A DNA stretch of 23,703 nt from Ramlibacter tataouinensis (lineage in GTDB: Bacteria > Pseudomonadota > Gammaproteobacteria > Burkholderiales > Burkholderiaceae_C), in contig DIZF01000075.1 of NCBI GenBank assembly GCA_002427815.1, positions 1-23,703 on the forward strand, written 5' to 3'. A model generated the notes under the pieces. The model saw nothing but the letters and a program-made list of their open reading frames with translations, searched no databases and was not told the origin of the DNA. A program made the position numbers and the translations under genes. Shown piece after piece: positions 1 through 7,517 of the stretch. Numbering within the stretch: the first letter of the stretch is position 1; every line of letters begins with the position of its first letter.

Positions 1-30
1 AGCCCCATCAGCCACCCCAAACCATCCATG

Positions 31-65
31 AAAAGGGCCCGCAGCCAAAGCTGCGGGCCCTTTTT
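31..65. terminator. Bidirectional intrinsic terminator downstream of ppiD
   Basis: A perfect 10-bp stem (35-44 with 51-60, GGGCCCGCAG / CTGCGGGCCC), extended by one C-G pair at 45/50, closes a 4-nt loop. T5 follows on the plus strand (61-65) and A4 precedes it (31-34), giving a U run in the minus direction too. It lies 22 nt beyond the ppiD stop, so it ends the hupB-tRNA-ppiD unit. It could also end a plus-strand gene lying before the window. Confidence 0.85.
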
Positions 66-86
66 CCTGCCGGCTTCCGGCACGTC

Positions 87-2015
87 TTATTGCGAAAGCA
101 CCGGCTCGTCGAATCCCGATGGCTTGGCAACCTTGATCTGGACCTTGAAGCGGTCCTTGAGCAGGTTGTAATACGCCAGGTTCTCGGCTGTGGCCCATGC
201 TTGCGCGTACTGCTGGCGCTCCTGTTTCGCTACCTCGGGCGGGGGCGTTTCGCGCGGCAGCACCTTGTTGACCTTGACCACGGCATAGCCCTGGTCGCCC
301 AGGTCGACACCGACCCAGGCGGGAAGCGTAGCCGGGTCTGCGCGCAACGCCGCCTCCACCACGGCCGCGGGCTGCTTCTGCGCTTCCTGGCGCGACACCA
401 AGATGCCGGCAGCCAGGTTGGCGCTGCCGGGATTGGCTTTCCAGGCCGCGAGTTTTTCCATCCCGTCCTTGCGCGCCAGTTCGGCGCTGCGGGTGGCCAC
501 GATGCGCTCGCGGACCTTGTCTTTCACCTCGGCGAACGGCAAGGTGCGCGCCTGTGTGTACTGAACGACCCGGCCCGACGCCAGTGCGCTCGGCGCGATC
601 TCCACCGCTTCGGTGTTGCGCTTCTTCTCGATGCTGTCGGGCGAGAACAGGGCGCTGAGGAATTTGGGGTTGGTCAATGGTCCGGGAGCTCCCGGCGTGG
701 GCTCGCGGTGGACATTCTTGGCGGTCTTGATTTCCAGCTTGAGTTTGTCCGCCACCGGCTTCAGGCTGTCGGCCTGCTCGTACACCCCGTTGGTGAAGGC
801 GTCGGCGGCCTCGGCGAATTTGCGCTGGGCCTGCTGTTTCCTCACTTCGGCCTCCAGCTCGGGCTTCATCTCGTCGAAAGTGCGCTGTTTGGGCGTCTTG
901 ATGTCGGTCACCTTGATGATGTGATAGCCGAACTCCGTTTCGACCAGGCCGCTGATCTGGCCTTTGCCGAGCGCGAAAGCCGCGTCTTCGAAAGGCTTGG
1001 TCATGGCGCCGCGGGCGAAGTAGTCAAGGTCTCCGCCCTGCGCGGCCGAGCCGGGATCCTGCGAATACTTCTTCGCGACCTCGGCGAAGCTGTCCGGCGC
1101 CTTCTTCACCGCCGCGAGCAGTTCCTCGGCTTTGGCCTTCGCTTTCTCGCGCTCGGCCGCTGTCGCGTTCTTCGGCACCGCGATCAGGATATGGCTGGCC
1201 CGGCGCTCCTCCTTGCCCCCCAGACGGGCAGCATTCTGCTCGTAATAGGTCTTCAGATCCTGGTCGTTGACGGCGATGCTCTTCTTGACGGTGTCCAGGT
1301 CGAGCACCACGTATTCGATATCGGCCTGCTCGGGCGCCTGGAACTGCGCCGCGTTGGCCTTGTAATAAGCCTCCAGCTCGGCGTCGGTGGGATGGACCTG
1401 GCTGGCGTAATCGGCCGGCGCGAAGCGTCCTACCTGAACTTCACGCTTCTGCAGGAACGCGTCCAGCGAGAGCCGGGCCTGCGCGGGCGTGGCGAAACTG
1501 GTGCCGCCCAGGCCGGCAAGAACCTGGCGCGAGGAAACGTCGGCCCGGACATTGGCTTCGAACATCTCCGGACTCATGCCCTGCGCACCCACAAGCTGGC
1601 GGTAGCGCGCCATGTCCAGCTTGCCGTCGGGTCCGCGCAAGGCGGCGATCATTTCGTTTCGCTGCAGCTCGCGCGCCAGGCGCTGGTCGCTGGTGACAAG
1701 ATTGGATTGCACGGCCGCGGCGGCCAGTACACGATCGCGCACCAGGCGCTCCAGGCTCGAATAGCGCGCGGCGGGCGAATCCAACAGCTTCGGATCGAGC
1801 GTCGGCATCTGTTGGCGCAGGCGCTCCACGTCCTGCTTGTGCGCGGCGTCCCACTCGCTCTGCAGGATGTCGCGGCCGTCGACCTTGGCCACCGGCTCGC
1901 CCTTTTCCTTGAAGCGGTTGTAGCCCTCCAGGCCGAACAACACGAACGACGGGAAGATCAGCAGGAACAGCAGAAACTGCATGACCCGGTTGTGCTTGCG
2001 AACGAATTCAAACAT
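87..2015 (-). CDS. ppiD: Periplasmic chaperone/peptidyl-prolyl isomerase PpiD (SurA N-terminal domain family)
   Basis: Membrane-anchored periplasmic folding factor of 642 aa that acts near the Sec translocon on emerging outer-membrane and periplasmic proteins. The N-terminus (MFEFVRKHNRVMQ) leads into one membrane anchor at about residues 12-31. A SurA-N-like chaperone region follows, then a parvulin rotamase domain at about 270-372 (ASHIL near its start, GGDL, and FGYHIIKV at its end), then a C-terminal helical region. An upstream in-frame TTG at 2045 was rejected: the ATG at 2015 gives the standard family N-terminus, and the TTG lies inside the terminator hairpin that ends the upstream tRNA unit. 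A PPP tripeptide at about 591-593 is a potential EF-P-dependent stall site; efp and earP are in this window. The gene sits downstream of hupB, as in many proteobacteria (lon-hupB-ppiD). Confidence 0.95.
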   Translation of the reverse strand: MFEFVRKHNRVMQFLLFLLIFPSFVLFGLEGYNRFKEKGEPVAKVDGRDILQSEWDAAHKQDVERLRQQMPTLDPKLLDSPAARYSSLERLVRDRVLAAAAVQSNLVTSDQRLARELQRNEMIAALRGPDGKLDMARYRQLVGAQGMSPEMFEANVRADVSSRQVLAGLGGTSFATPAQARLSLDAFLQKREVQVGRFAPADYASQVHPTDAELEAYYKANAAQFQAPEQADIEYVVLDLDTVKKSIAVNDQDLKTYYEQNAARLGGKEERRASHILIAVPKNATAAEREKAKAKAEELLAAVKKAPDSFAEVAKKYSQDPGSAAQGGDLDYFARGAMTKPFEDAAFALGKGQISGLVETEFGYHIIKVTDIKTPKQRTFDEMKPELEAEVRKQQAQRKFAEAADAFTNGVYEQADSLKPVADKLKLEIKTAKNVHREPTPGAPGPLTNPKFLSALFSPDSIEKKRNTEAVEIAPSALASGRVVQYTQARTLPFAEVKDKVRERIVATRSAELARKDGMEKLAAWKANPGSANLAAGILVSRQEAQKQPAAVVEAALRADPATLPAWVGVDLGDQGYAVVKVNKVLPRETPPPEVAKQERQQYAQAWATAENLAYYNLLKDRFKVQIKVAKPSGFDEPVLSQ

Positions 2016-2042
2016 GCTCAAATCCAAATGGACTGCAAAAAA

Positions 2043-2069
2043 CAAAAAAGGCGAACTGCTGTTCGCCTT
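2043..2069 (-). terminator. Intrinsic terminator after tRNA-Val, before ppiD
   Basis: Read on the minus strand, a perfect 9-bp stem (2061-2069 with 2048-2056, AAGGCGAAC / GTTCGCCTT) closes a 4-nt loop and runs into a U-rich tract (2049-2044). It starts 9 nt past the CCA end of tRNA-Val, so it ends or attenuates hupB-tRNA transcription before ppiD. The ppiD ATG is only about 28 nt beyond it, so ppiD is either expressed by read-through or has a promoter overlapping this site. Confidence 0.85.
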
Positions 2070-2077
2070 CGCTTGGT

Positions 2078-2153
2078 TGGTGGGTGCTGACGGGATCGAA
2101 CCGCCGACCTACGCCTTGTAAGGGCGCCGCTCTACCAGCTGAGCTAAGCACCC
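2078..2153 (-). tRNA. tRNA-Val (anticodon UAC)
   Basis: A complete 76-nt cloverleaf can be read on the minus strand. The acceptor stem is GGGTGCT (2153-2147) with AGCACCC (2088-2082), the discriminator is A at 2081, and the CCA end is encoded at 2080-2078. The D-arm contains AGCTCAG...GGTAGAGC. The anticodon loop is CTTACAA with TAC at 2120-2118, and the T-arm contains GGTTCGATCC. Anticodon UAC decodes GUN valine codons. It begins 13 nt after the hupB stop codon with no visible promoter between, so it is probably processed from the hupB transcript. Confidence 0.97.
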
Positions 2154-2166
2154 CCTGGCCGACCGC

Positions 2167-2439
2167 TCAGTTCAGCGCATCCTTGAGCGCCTTGCCGGGA
2201 CGGAACTTGGGAACCTTGGCGGCCTTGATTTTAATCGCTGCGCCGGTACGGGGGTTGCGGCCGCTGCGCGCCGCCCGTTTTCCCACTGCGAACGTGCCGA
2301 AGCCCACGAGCGAAACCGAGCCGCCTTTCTTCAGTGTTGTCTTGACGGCGCCGATCATCGACTCCAGTGCGCGCGTGGCGGCTGCCTTGGAGATATCGGC
2401 ATGCTTGGCGATGTGCTCAATCAATTCTGTTTTGTTCAC
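2167..2439 (-). CDS. hupB: DNA-binding protein HU (beta-type)
   Basis: Small nucleoid protein of 90 aa that bends and compacts DNA as a dimer. It has the full HU/IHF fold: an N-terminal helical dimerisation part (MNKTELIEHIAKHADIS), the conserved GFGTF segment at about 47-51, and the beta-arm signature GRNPRTG at about 60-66 that intercalates DNA, ending in the usual KALKDALN tail. The start is GTG at 2439, preceded by GAGG about 7 nt upstream; no in-frame ATG gives a better fit. Its probable promoter is at 2576-2604, leaving a leader of about 130 nt that also holds a short overlapping ORF (2417-2485). tRNA-Val follows 13 nt after the stop. Confidence 0.96.
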   Translation of the reverse strand: MNKTELIEHIAKHADISKAAATRALESMIGAVKTTLKKGGSVSLVGFGTFAVGKRAARSGRNPRTGAAIKIKAAKVPKFRPGKALKDALN

Positions 2440-2485
2440 GGGGGCCCCTCGTAGAGAGATAAAGTTGACAGGAATGTCTCTTCAT
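2417..2485 (-). CDS. Possible 22-aa leader ORF overlapping the hupB start
   Basis: On the minus strand an ATG at 2485 is preceded by GGGAGG (2501-2496) with a 10-nt spacer, a stronger ribosome site than that of hupB. It encodes 22 residues beginning MKRHSCQLYL and stops with TGA at 2419-2417, 20 nt inside hupB and in a different frame. The peptide matches nothing I recognise. It could be a translated leader that tunes initiation at the hupB GTG, or a chance ORF in the 5' UTR. Confidence 0.25.
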   Translation of the reverse strand: MKRHSCQLYLSTRGPREQNRID

Positions 2486-2575
2486 GAATTTTTATCCTCC
2501 CTGTCCCGCGGTCACCGTTCGGTGCTTTTCGGCAGGGATGCGGGAGACTTCTTTGCGGCGTCCAGCCACCGATCA

Positions 2576-2604
2576 ATTAGAGCGACGCAGCCATACCGTG
2601 TCAA
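2576..2604 (-). promoter_or_regulatory. Sigma70-type promoter for hupB (-tRNA-Val)
   Basis: Minus strand: a perfect -35 TTGACA (2604-2599), a 17-nt spacer and a -10 TCTAAT (2581-2576, 5 of 6 to consensus). Initiation would fall near 2569, giving a leader of about 130 nt before the hupB GTG. The remainder of this 291-nt gap (2440-2730) holds the leader ORF described at 2417-2485 and, near 2695-2712, a 6-bp hairpin without a U tract. I see no other gene in it. Confidence 0.75.
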
Positions 2605-2730
2605 TACGAAGGGCGGCTTTACAACAGCGCGGACGCGGATTCTGGACGCTTTTGCCCAGATTCCATGCGGCCTGCGGGCCGATCGCCCGTTCGGCACCAC
2701 CCATCCGGGTGGGCAGAAACGGTTCGGCCG

Positions 2731-3816
2731 CTACAGCGCAGCGGCGATCGCCCGGCCGACGTCCGTGGTGCTCGCGGCACCGCCGATGTCGGGCGTGCGC
2801 GGCGCACCGCTGCCGGGCTGCAGCACCTTTTCGATCGCGGCCAGTATCGCATCATGCGCCTGCCGGTAACCCAGGAAATCGAGCATCATCGCGCCGCACC
2901 AGATCTGGCCGATCGGATTGGCGATCTTCTTCCCGTAGATGTCGGGAGCCGAACCGTGCACCGGCTCGAACAGGGACGGGAACTTGCGGTCCGGATTGAG
3001 GTTGGCGCTCGGGGCGATGCCGATGGTGCCGGTGCAGGCCGGTCCCAGGTCGCTCAGAATGTCGCCGAACAGGTTGCTCGCCACCACGACGTCGAAGAAA
3101 TCGGGCCGCTGCACGAAGTGGGCGGTCAGGATGTCGATGTGGAACTTGTCCACCTTCACGCCCGGATAGGCCCTGGCCATCTCGGCCACGCGCTCGTCCC
3201 AGTACGGCATGGTGATGGCGATGCCGTTCGACTTGGTGGCGCTGGTCAGGTGCTTCTTCGGTCGCGACTGTGCCAGTTCGAATGCGAACTTCAGCACTCT
3301 ATCCACGCCGATGCGCGACATCACTGTCTCCTGCATGACAATTTCGCGCTCGGTCCCCGGATACATTCGCCCGCCGATACTCGAGTACTCCCCCTCGGTG
3401 TTCTCGCGCACGATGTACATGTCGATTTCGCCCGGCTGGCGCGCGCTGCCGTCGCGGCGTACCACCGGCGCGATGATGCCGGGCATCAGGCGGGCCGGCC
3501 GCAGGTTGACATACTGGTCGAACTCGCGCCGGAACAGCAGCAGCGAATTCCACAGCGAAACATGGTCGGGAATCTTCTCGGGCCAGCCGACGGCGCCGAA
3601 GTAGATCGCGGCATGCCCGCCGACCTGATCCTTCCAGTCGTCGGGCATCATCTTGCCGTGCTTTTCGCAGTAATCCCAGCTCGAAAAATCGAAATGGTCG
3701 AACGCGAGGTCGATGCCGAACCGGCTCGCGGCCGCCTCCATCACGCGCACGCCCTCGGGCATCACTTCCTTGCCGATGCCGTCACCCGCGATGACGGCGA
3801 TCCTGTGGGTACTCAT
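2731..3816 (-). CDS. Tartrate dehydrogenase / D-malate dehydrogenase (decarboxylating)
   Basis: NAD- and divalent-metal-dependent beta-decarboxylating dehydrogenase of the isocitrate/isopropylmalate family, 361 aa, the usual length of TtuC/DmlA/YeaU. Family features visible are the N-terminal IAVIAGDGIGKEVMPEG, the substrate-side RPARLMPG region, the IVRENTEGEYSS segment (the phosphorylation-loop position in isocitrate dehydrogenase), NLFGDILSDLG with metal-binding Asp residues, and FEPVHGSAPDI near the NAD site. The substrate could be tartrate, D-malate or related 2-hydroxy diacids; sequence alone does not separate ttuC from dmlA. Start: the ATG at 3816 has GGAG 6 nt upstream (3826-3823). 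The TTG at 3822 is too close to that site. An EamA exporter gene lies 92 nt upstream on the same strand. Confidence 0.93.
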   Translation of the reverse strand: MSTHRIAVIAGDGIGKEVMPEGVRVMEAAASRFGIDLAFDHFDFSSWDYCEKHGKMMPDDWKDQVGGHAAIYFGAVGWPEKIPDHVSLWNSLLLFRREFDQYVNLRPARLMPGIIAPVVRRDGSARQPGEIDMYIVRENTEGEYSSIGGRMYPGTEREIVMQETVMSRIGVDRVLKFAFELAQSRPKKHLTSATKSNGIAITMPYWDERVAEMARAYPGVKVDKFHIDILTAHFVQRPDFFDVVVASNLFGDILSDLGPACTGTIGIAPSANLNPDRKFPSLFEPVHGSAPDIYGKKIANPIGQIWCGAMMLDFLGYRQAHDAILAAIEKVLQPGSGAPRTPDIGGAASTTDVGRAIAAAL

Positions 3817-3908
3817 GGTCAACTCCTAAAAAATCCGTTCGATTCCGCGTTCCGATTCTGGCATCCCGCGCAAGTCGGTCCGTCCATCATGCAGAACCAC
3901 TCGGGCAC

Positions 3909-4799
3909 TCAAGGTCCGGCCCTTCCTGCGGGACGCACGACCAGGCTGACACCGAGCGCCGCGAGTCCCATGCCCAGCACCGTGGACATCGCGATCGGTT
4001 CAGCGAACAGCAGCCAGGCCATCAACGCCGTGCAGGGCGGCACCAGGTAGAGCAGGCTCGTCACGGCCGTGGCCGCGCCGCGCTGGATCAACAGGTACAG
4101 CAGCGAGCTGCCGCCCAAGGTCAAGGCCAGCACCGACCAGGCGAGCGCGGCGATCAGCTGACCGTTCCATTGCATGCCCTCGGACTCCAGCAAGGCCAGC
4201 GGCACGGTCACCACGAAGGCGGCGCAGAGCTGCACCAGATTGGCGGTTCGGACATCGCAAGGGGCGAGGAAGCGCTTCTGGTACAGGGTCCCCGCGGTGA
4301 TGCTGAGCAGCGCGCCGAGCGCCAGCGCGAAATTGGCGGCGTTGATTTCCCCAATGCCCAGCTTCTGCCAGACCACCAGCGCCAGCCCGCCGAAGCCCAG
4401 CAGCAGCCCGCTCCACTGGCGCCGCGAAACCGCGCCGCCGCGCGATGAAATCCACACCGCGGTCAGCACCGGTTGCAGACCCACCAGCAGCGCCGCCAGC
4501 CCGGCTCCCATGCCCAGCTTGACTGCCGCCCAGACCCCGCCCAGGTAGCCCCCGTGCATCAGCATGCCGATGACGGCGAGGTGCTTGAACTGACTGCGGT
4601 TCGCCGGGAACCTGGCGCCCGTGGCGAAGGCCCAGACCGCGAAGCAGCCGACCGAGAGCGCATAGCGCAGCACCAGGAACTTCATGGGCGGCGCGTACGG
4701 CATGCCGAAGCGCGCAACGATGAAGCCGGTGCTCCAGATCAGGACGAAGACAACCGGCATGGCCCCGACCAGGGCATCCTGCCGCGAGTGCATGGTCAT
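3909..4799 (-). CDS. EamA/DMT-family transporter
   Basis: Inner-membrane protein of 296 aa with about ten hydrophobic helices arranged as two EamA repeats, typical of the drug/metabolite transporter superfamily (RhaT/YdcZ-like exporters). The first helix contains PVVFVLIWSTGFIVARFG, a recognisable EamA N-terminal pattern. The second repeat begins at about residue 150 (NFALALGALLSITAGTLYQKR) and the protein ends in a short basic tail. The substrate cannot be predicted; relatives export amino acids or other metabolites. The ATG at 4799 lies 6 nt after the pgsA stop, so expression is probably coupled to pgsA. Confidence 0.88.
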   Translation of the reverse strand: MTMHSRQDALVGAMPVVFVLIWSTGFIVARFGMPYAPPMKFLVLRYALSVGCFAVWAFATGARFPANRSQFKHLAVIGMLMHGGYLGGVWAAVKLGMGAGLAALLVGLQPVLTAVWISSRGGAVSRRQWSGLLLGFGGLALVVWQKLGIGEINAANFALALGALLSITAGTLYQKRFLAPCDVRTANLVQLCAAFVVTVPLALLESEGMQWNGQLIAALAWSVLALTLGGSSLLYLLIQRGAATAVTSLLYLVPPCTALMAWLLFAEPIAMSTVLGMGLAALGVSLVVRPAGRAGP

Positions 4800-4805
4800 G
4801 GCGCC

Positions 4806-5372
4806 CTACTTCACCCGCTTGCGGATTTCAGGAAGGGCCTTCTGCAGGTAATACACCATCGACCACACGGTCAGAATCGCGGAGAGCCAGATCAGCCAGG
4901 TGCCCCACAGCTCGGTATCGATCAGACCGAACAGCCGGCCGTCAAACAGCAGGAACGGAATGGCGATCATCTGCACCGTGGTCTTGATCTTGCCCAGCAT
5001 ATGCACCGCCACGCTTTTGGATGCGCCGATCTGGGCCATCCACTCGCGCAAGGCCGAAATCGCGATCTCGCGCCCGATGATGATGAGCGCCACGAAAACG
5101 TCGGCGCGGTTGAGATGCACCAGCACCAGCAGCGAGGCGCACACCAGGAACTTGTCGGCCACCGGATCGAGGAAGGCCCCGAACGACGACGTCTGGTTCA
5201 GCTTGCGCGCCAGAAAGCCGTCCAGCCAGTCGGTGAGCGCGAACACAACGAACATGACCGTCGCGATGAGATTCTGAACGTGCTGCTCGAGCCCCAGGTA
5301 GAACACGCCGACGATCAGCGGGATCGCGACAATGCGCGTCCAGGTCAGGATCGTGGGGATGGTCAGGAACAT
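4806..5372 (-). CDS. pgsA: CDP-diacylglycerol--glycerol-3-phosphate 3-phosphatidyltransferase
   Basis: Makes phosphatidylglycerol phosphate from CDP-diacylglycerol and sn-glycerol-3-phosphate at the inner membrane, the committed step to phosphatidylglycerol and cardiolipin. The 188-aa protein begins MFLTIPTILTWTRI and carries the complete CDP-alcohol phosphatidyltransferase signature D-x2-DG-x2-AR-x8-G-x3-D-x3-D: TDWLDGFLARK, then SFGAFLDPVADKF. IIGREIAISALREWMA, typical of PgsA, follows. It lies directly downstream of uvrC, an arrangement common in proteobacteria, with an 87-nt GC-rich spacer (5373-5459) in which I see no clear promoter. No strong Shine-Dalgarno precedes the ATG. None of the tRNA genes that often follow pgsA are present here. 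Confidence 0.96.
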   Translation of the reverse strand: MFLTIPTILTWTRIVAIPLIVGVFYLGLEQHVQNLIATVMFVVFALTDWLDGFLARKLNQTSSFGAFLDPVADKFLVCASLLVLVHLNRADVFVALIIIGREIAISALREWMAQIGASKSVAVHMLGKIKTTVQMIAIPFLLFDGRLFGLIDTELWGTWLIWLSAILTVWSMVYYLQKALPEIRKRVK

Positions 5373-5459
5373 GGACGCGATTCTGGCATGCGCAGGGTCG
5401 CCGCCCGTTCGGCGGGGTCGGGTCCGGGTCGGCGGTGCCGATCCGACGGCTGCATGCGC

Positions 5460-7439
5460 TCAATGGAGCGCACGGTAGATTTCCTCGGCCAGTTCCCTGG
5501 AAATTCCCTCGACGCTCGCGATGTCGTCCACTCCGGCCGCCGCCACCCCCCGGACGCCGCCGAAGCGTTGCAGCAGCCGGGCCCTTTTCTTGGCGCCGAT
5601 GCCCGGGATCTCCTCCAGGCTGCTGCCGCCCACCCGGACCTTGGCGCGGCGCGCCCGCATCCCGGTGATGGCGAACCGATGGGCCTCGTCGCGGATCTGC
5701 GCCACCAGCATCAGCGCCGCCGAATCCCGGCCCAGGTAGACCTTGTCGCGGCCGTCGGCGAACACCAGTTCCTCCAGGCCGACCTTGCGGCCTGCGCCCT
5801 TTTCCACGCCCACGATGACGGCCAGGTCGAGCCCCAGCTCGGCGAACACTTCACGCGCCATGCTCACCTGCCCCTTGCCGCCGTCGACCAGCACCAGATC
5901 CGGCAAGCGGCCGGCGCCCCCGCCGCTGCCGCGCGCCGGCGTGGCATCGGGCGGGTCGCGGCCGGCTTCGGCCAGCTTGCTGTAACGACGCATCAGCACT
6001 TGCCGCATGGCGGCGTAGTCGTCGCCGGGCGTGATCCCGTCGATGTTGTAACGCCGGTACTCCGAGTTCTGCATCTTGTGGTGGTGAAACACGACGCAGG
6101 AAGCCTGCGTCGCTTCGCCACCGGTGTGCGAGATATCGAAGCACTCGATCCGGAAAGTGTCCAGGTTGTCGGGGGCAAGGTCCAGCGCGTCGATCAGGGC
6201 ACGCGTGCGGGCCTGCTGCGAGCCTTCTTCGGCCAGCAGCCGCGCCAGCTGGATGCCGGCGTTCTTCCCGGCCATTTCCAGCCACAGCCGCCGCTGTTCC
6301 CGCGGGTTGTGCACCGCGCTGATCCGCATGCCGGTCTGCTCCGAGAGGGCCTCGATCAGCTCCGGGCTCACCGGCTCGCTGGTGATCAGCGCCGGCGGCG
6401 CCGGGACGCCGATGTAGTGCTGCGCGATGAAGGCCTCCAGCACGTGTACCTCCACCGGCTGGGCCGCGTGCCCTTCCCGGGAACCTTCATCCGCGGTGAT
6501 GTCGAAGTCCTGGACGGCGGCGGCCTCCTCCACGTGAGCTGGAAAATAGGCACGGTCACCGAGGTGGCGTCCGCCACGCACCATCGCCAGATTCACGCAG
6601 GCCTTGCCGCCTTGCACCTTCACAGCCAGGATGTCCACGTCCTTGTCCGACAGGGTTTCGACCGATTGCTGGTGCAACACCTTGGCCAGCGCACTCATCT
6701 GGTTGCGCAGTTCGGCCGCCTGTTCGAACTCCAGCCGCTGCGCATGCTGCATCATCCGGTCCTCGAGTCCCGCCAGCACCGACTGCGTCTCGCCGTTCAG
6801 GAACGCCTGGGCGTTGTGCACATCCTGCTGATAGTCCTGCGGCGAGACGAGGTTCACGCAGGGCCCCGAGCAGCGCTTGATCTGATACAGCAGGCAGGGC
6901 CGGGTGCGGTTGGCGAACACGGTGTCTTCGCAGGTGCGCAGGCGGAACACCTTTTGCAGCAGCTGGATCGATTCCTTCACGGCCCAGGCGCTGGGATAGG
7001 GGCCGAAGTAGCGGTGCTTGCGGTCGACCGCGCCGCGGTAGTAGGCCACCCGGGGAAACGTGGCTGCCGACGGCGGGGTCGCTTCCCCGGACGCCACCTT
7101 GCCGGTTCCTGTGATCTTCAGGTAGGGATAGCTCTTGTCGTCCCGGAACAGGATGTTGTAGCGGGGGTTGAGCGTCTTGATGAGGTTGTTTTCCAGCAGC
7201 AGCGCTTCGGCCTCCGAGCGCACCACGGTGGTTTCCAGGCGCTCGATCTTGCCGATCATGTGGCCGATCCGGGTCCCGCCGTGGTTCTTCTGGAAATAGC
7301 TGGCCACGCGCTTCTTCAGGTTGCGCGCCTTGCCCACGTAAAGCACGCCGCCGTCGGCGTCGAAATAACGGTAGACGCCCGGCAAGGCGGGCAAAGCGGC
7401 CACCTGCGCCAGCAACTGATCGGAATGAACCTCGGACAT
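5460..7439 (-). CDS. uvrC: Excinuclease ABC subunit C
   Basis: Dual-incision nuclease of nucleotide excision repair, 659 aa. The N-terminal GIY-YIG nuclease spans about 18-95 (PGVYRYF, LYVGKARNLKKRV). Four cysteines at 170, 182, 190 and 194 match the spacing of the UvrC iron-sulphur ligands. A UVR domain for UvrB contact lies at about 216-251. The RNase H-like 5' nuclease has D435 in ECFDISHT, D519 in VLVDGGKG and H587 in RDEAHRFA. Tandem helix-hairpin-helix motifs run from about 608 (IPGIGAKKRARLL). A 20-residue Pro/Gly-rich insertion (about 492-511) sits just before VLVDGGKG. The frame stays open upstream of 7439, but that part is a shadow of earP; the ATG at 7439 gives the standard N-terminus. 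Confidence 0.97.
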   Translation of the reverse strand: MSEVHSDQLLAQVAALPALPGVYRYFDADGGVLYVGKARNLKKRVASYFQKNHGGTRIGHMIGKIERLETTVVRSEAEALLLENNLIKTLNPRYNILFRDDKSYPYLKITGTGKVASGEATPPSAATFPRVAYYRGAVDRKHRYFGPYPSAWAVKESIQLLQKVFRLRTCEDTVFANRTRPCLLYQIKRCSGPCVNLVSPQDYQQDVHNAQAFLNGETQSVLAGLEDRMMQHAQRLEFEQAAELRNQMSALAKVLHQQSVETLSDKDVDILAVKVQGGKACVNLAMVRGGRHLGDRAYFPAHVEEAAAVQDFDITADEGSREGHAAQPVEVHVLEAFIAQHYIGVPAPPALITSEPVSPELIEALSEQTGMRISAVHNPREQRRLWLEMAGKNAGIQLARLLAEEGSQQARTRALIDALDLAPDNLDTFRIECFDISHTGGEATQASCVVFHHHKMQNSEYRRYNIDGITPGDDYAAMRQVLMRRYSKLAEAGRDPPDATPARGSGGGAGRLPDLVLVDGGKGQVSMAREVFAELGLDLAVIVGVEKGAGRKVGLEELVFADGRDKVYLGRDSAALMLVAQIRDEAHRFAITGMRARRAKVRVGGSSLEEIPGIGAKKRARLLQRFGGVRGVAAAGVDDIASVEGISRELAEEIYRALH

Positions 7440-7456
7440 GGACCCGCTATTGTGGA

Positions 7457-7487
7457 CAACGATTTGGAGCGAAGCGGACAATCGTTG
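7457..7487. repeat. Perfect inverted repeat in the uvrC/earP divergent region
   Basis: CAACGATT (7457-7464) and AATCGTTG (7480-7487) form perfect 8-bp arms with a 15-nt spacer, centred between the divergent uvrC and earP starts. It could be an operator or a leader hairpin. No convincing -35/-10 pair is visible around it, so its function is unknown. Confidence 0.5.
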
Positions 7488-7499
7488 CGGCATAGACTT

Positions 7500-7516
7500 A
7501 CTTTGCGAAGCAAAGT
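7500..7516. repeat. Hairpin immediately before the earP start codon
   Basis: ACTTTGC (7500-7506) and GCAAAGT (7510-7516) form a perfect 7-bp stem with a GAA loop, ending one base before the ATG at 7518. It occupies the Shine-Dalgarno position, and no purine-rich ribosome site is present. It may limit earP translation or be a dispersed intergenic palindrome. Confidence 0.55.
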
Positions 7517-7517
7517 T

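Noticed and set aside
90..2090. Long plus-strand ORF opposite ppiD
   Set aside because: Low-complexity Leu/Gly/Arg/His composition, no ribosome site, and fully antisense to PpiD, which has clear domains.
2464..2470. TTGACA on the plus strand as a promoter
   Set aside because: There is no -10 hexamer at suitable spacing and no plus-strand gene downstream; it lies within the hupB leader.
2695..2712. Hairpin after the tartrate dehydrogenase stop as a terminator
   Set aside because: The stem is only 6 bp and no U tract follows in the minus direction.
4473..7517. Very long plus-strand open frame running through eamA, pgsA and uvrC into earP
   Set aside because: It is antisense to three well-recognised minus-strand genes and shows only His/Arg/Gly-rich composition typical of GC-rich shadow frames. 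Only the part from 7518 encodes a recognisable protein (EarP).
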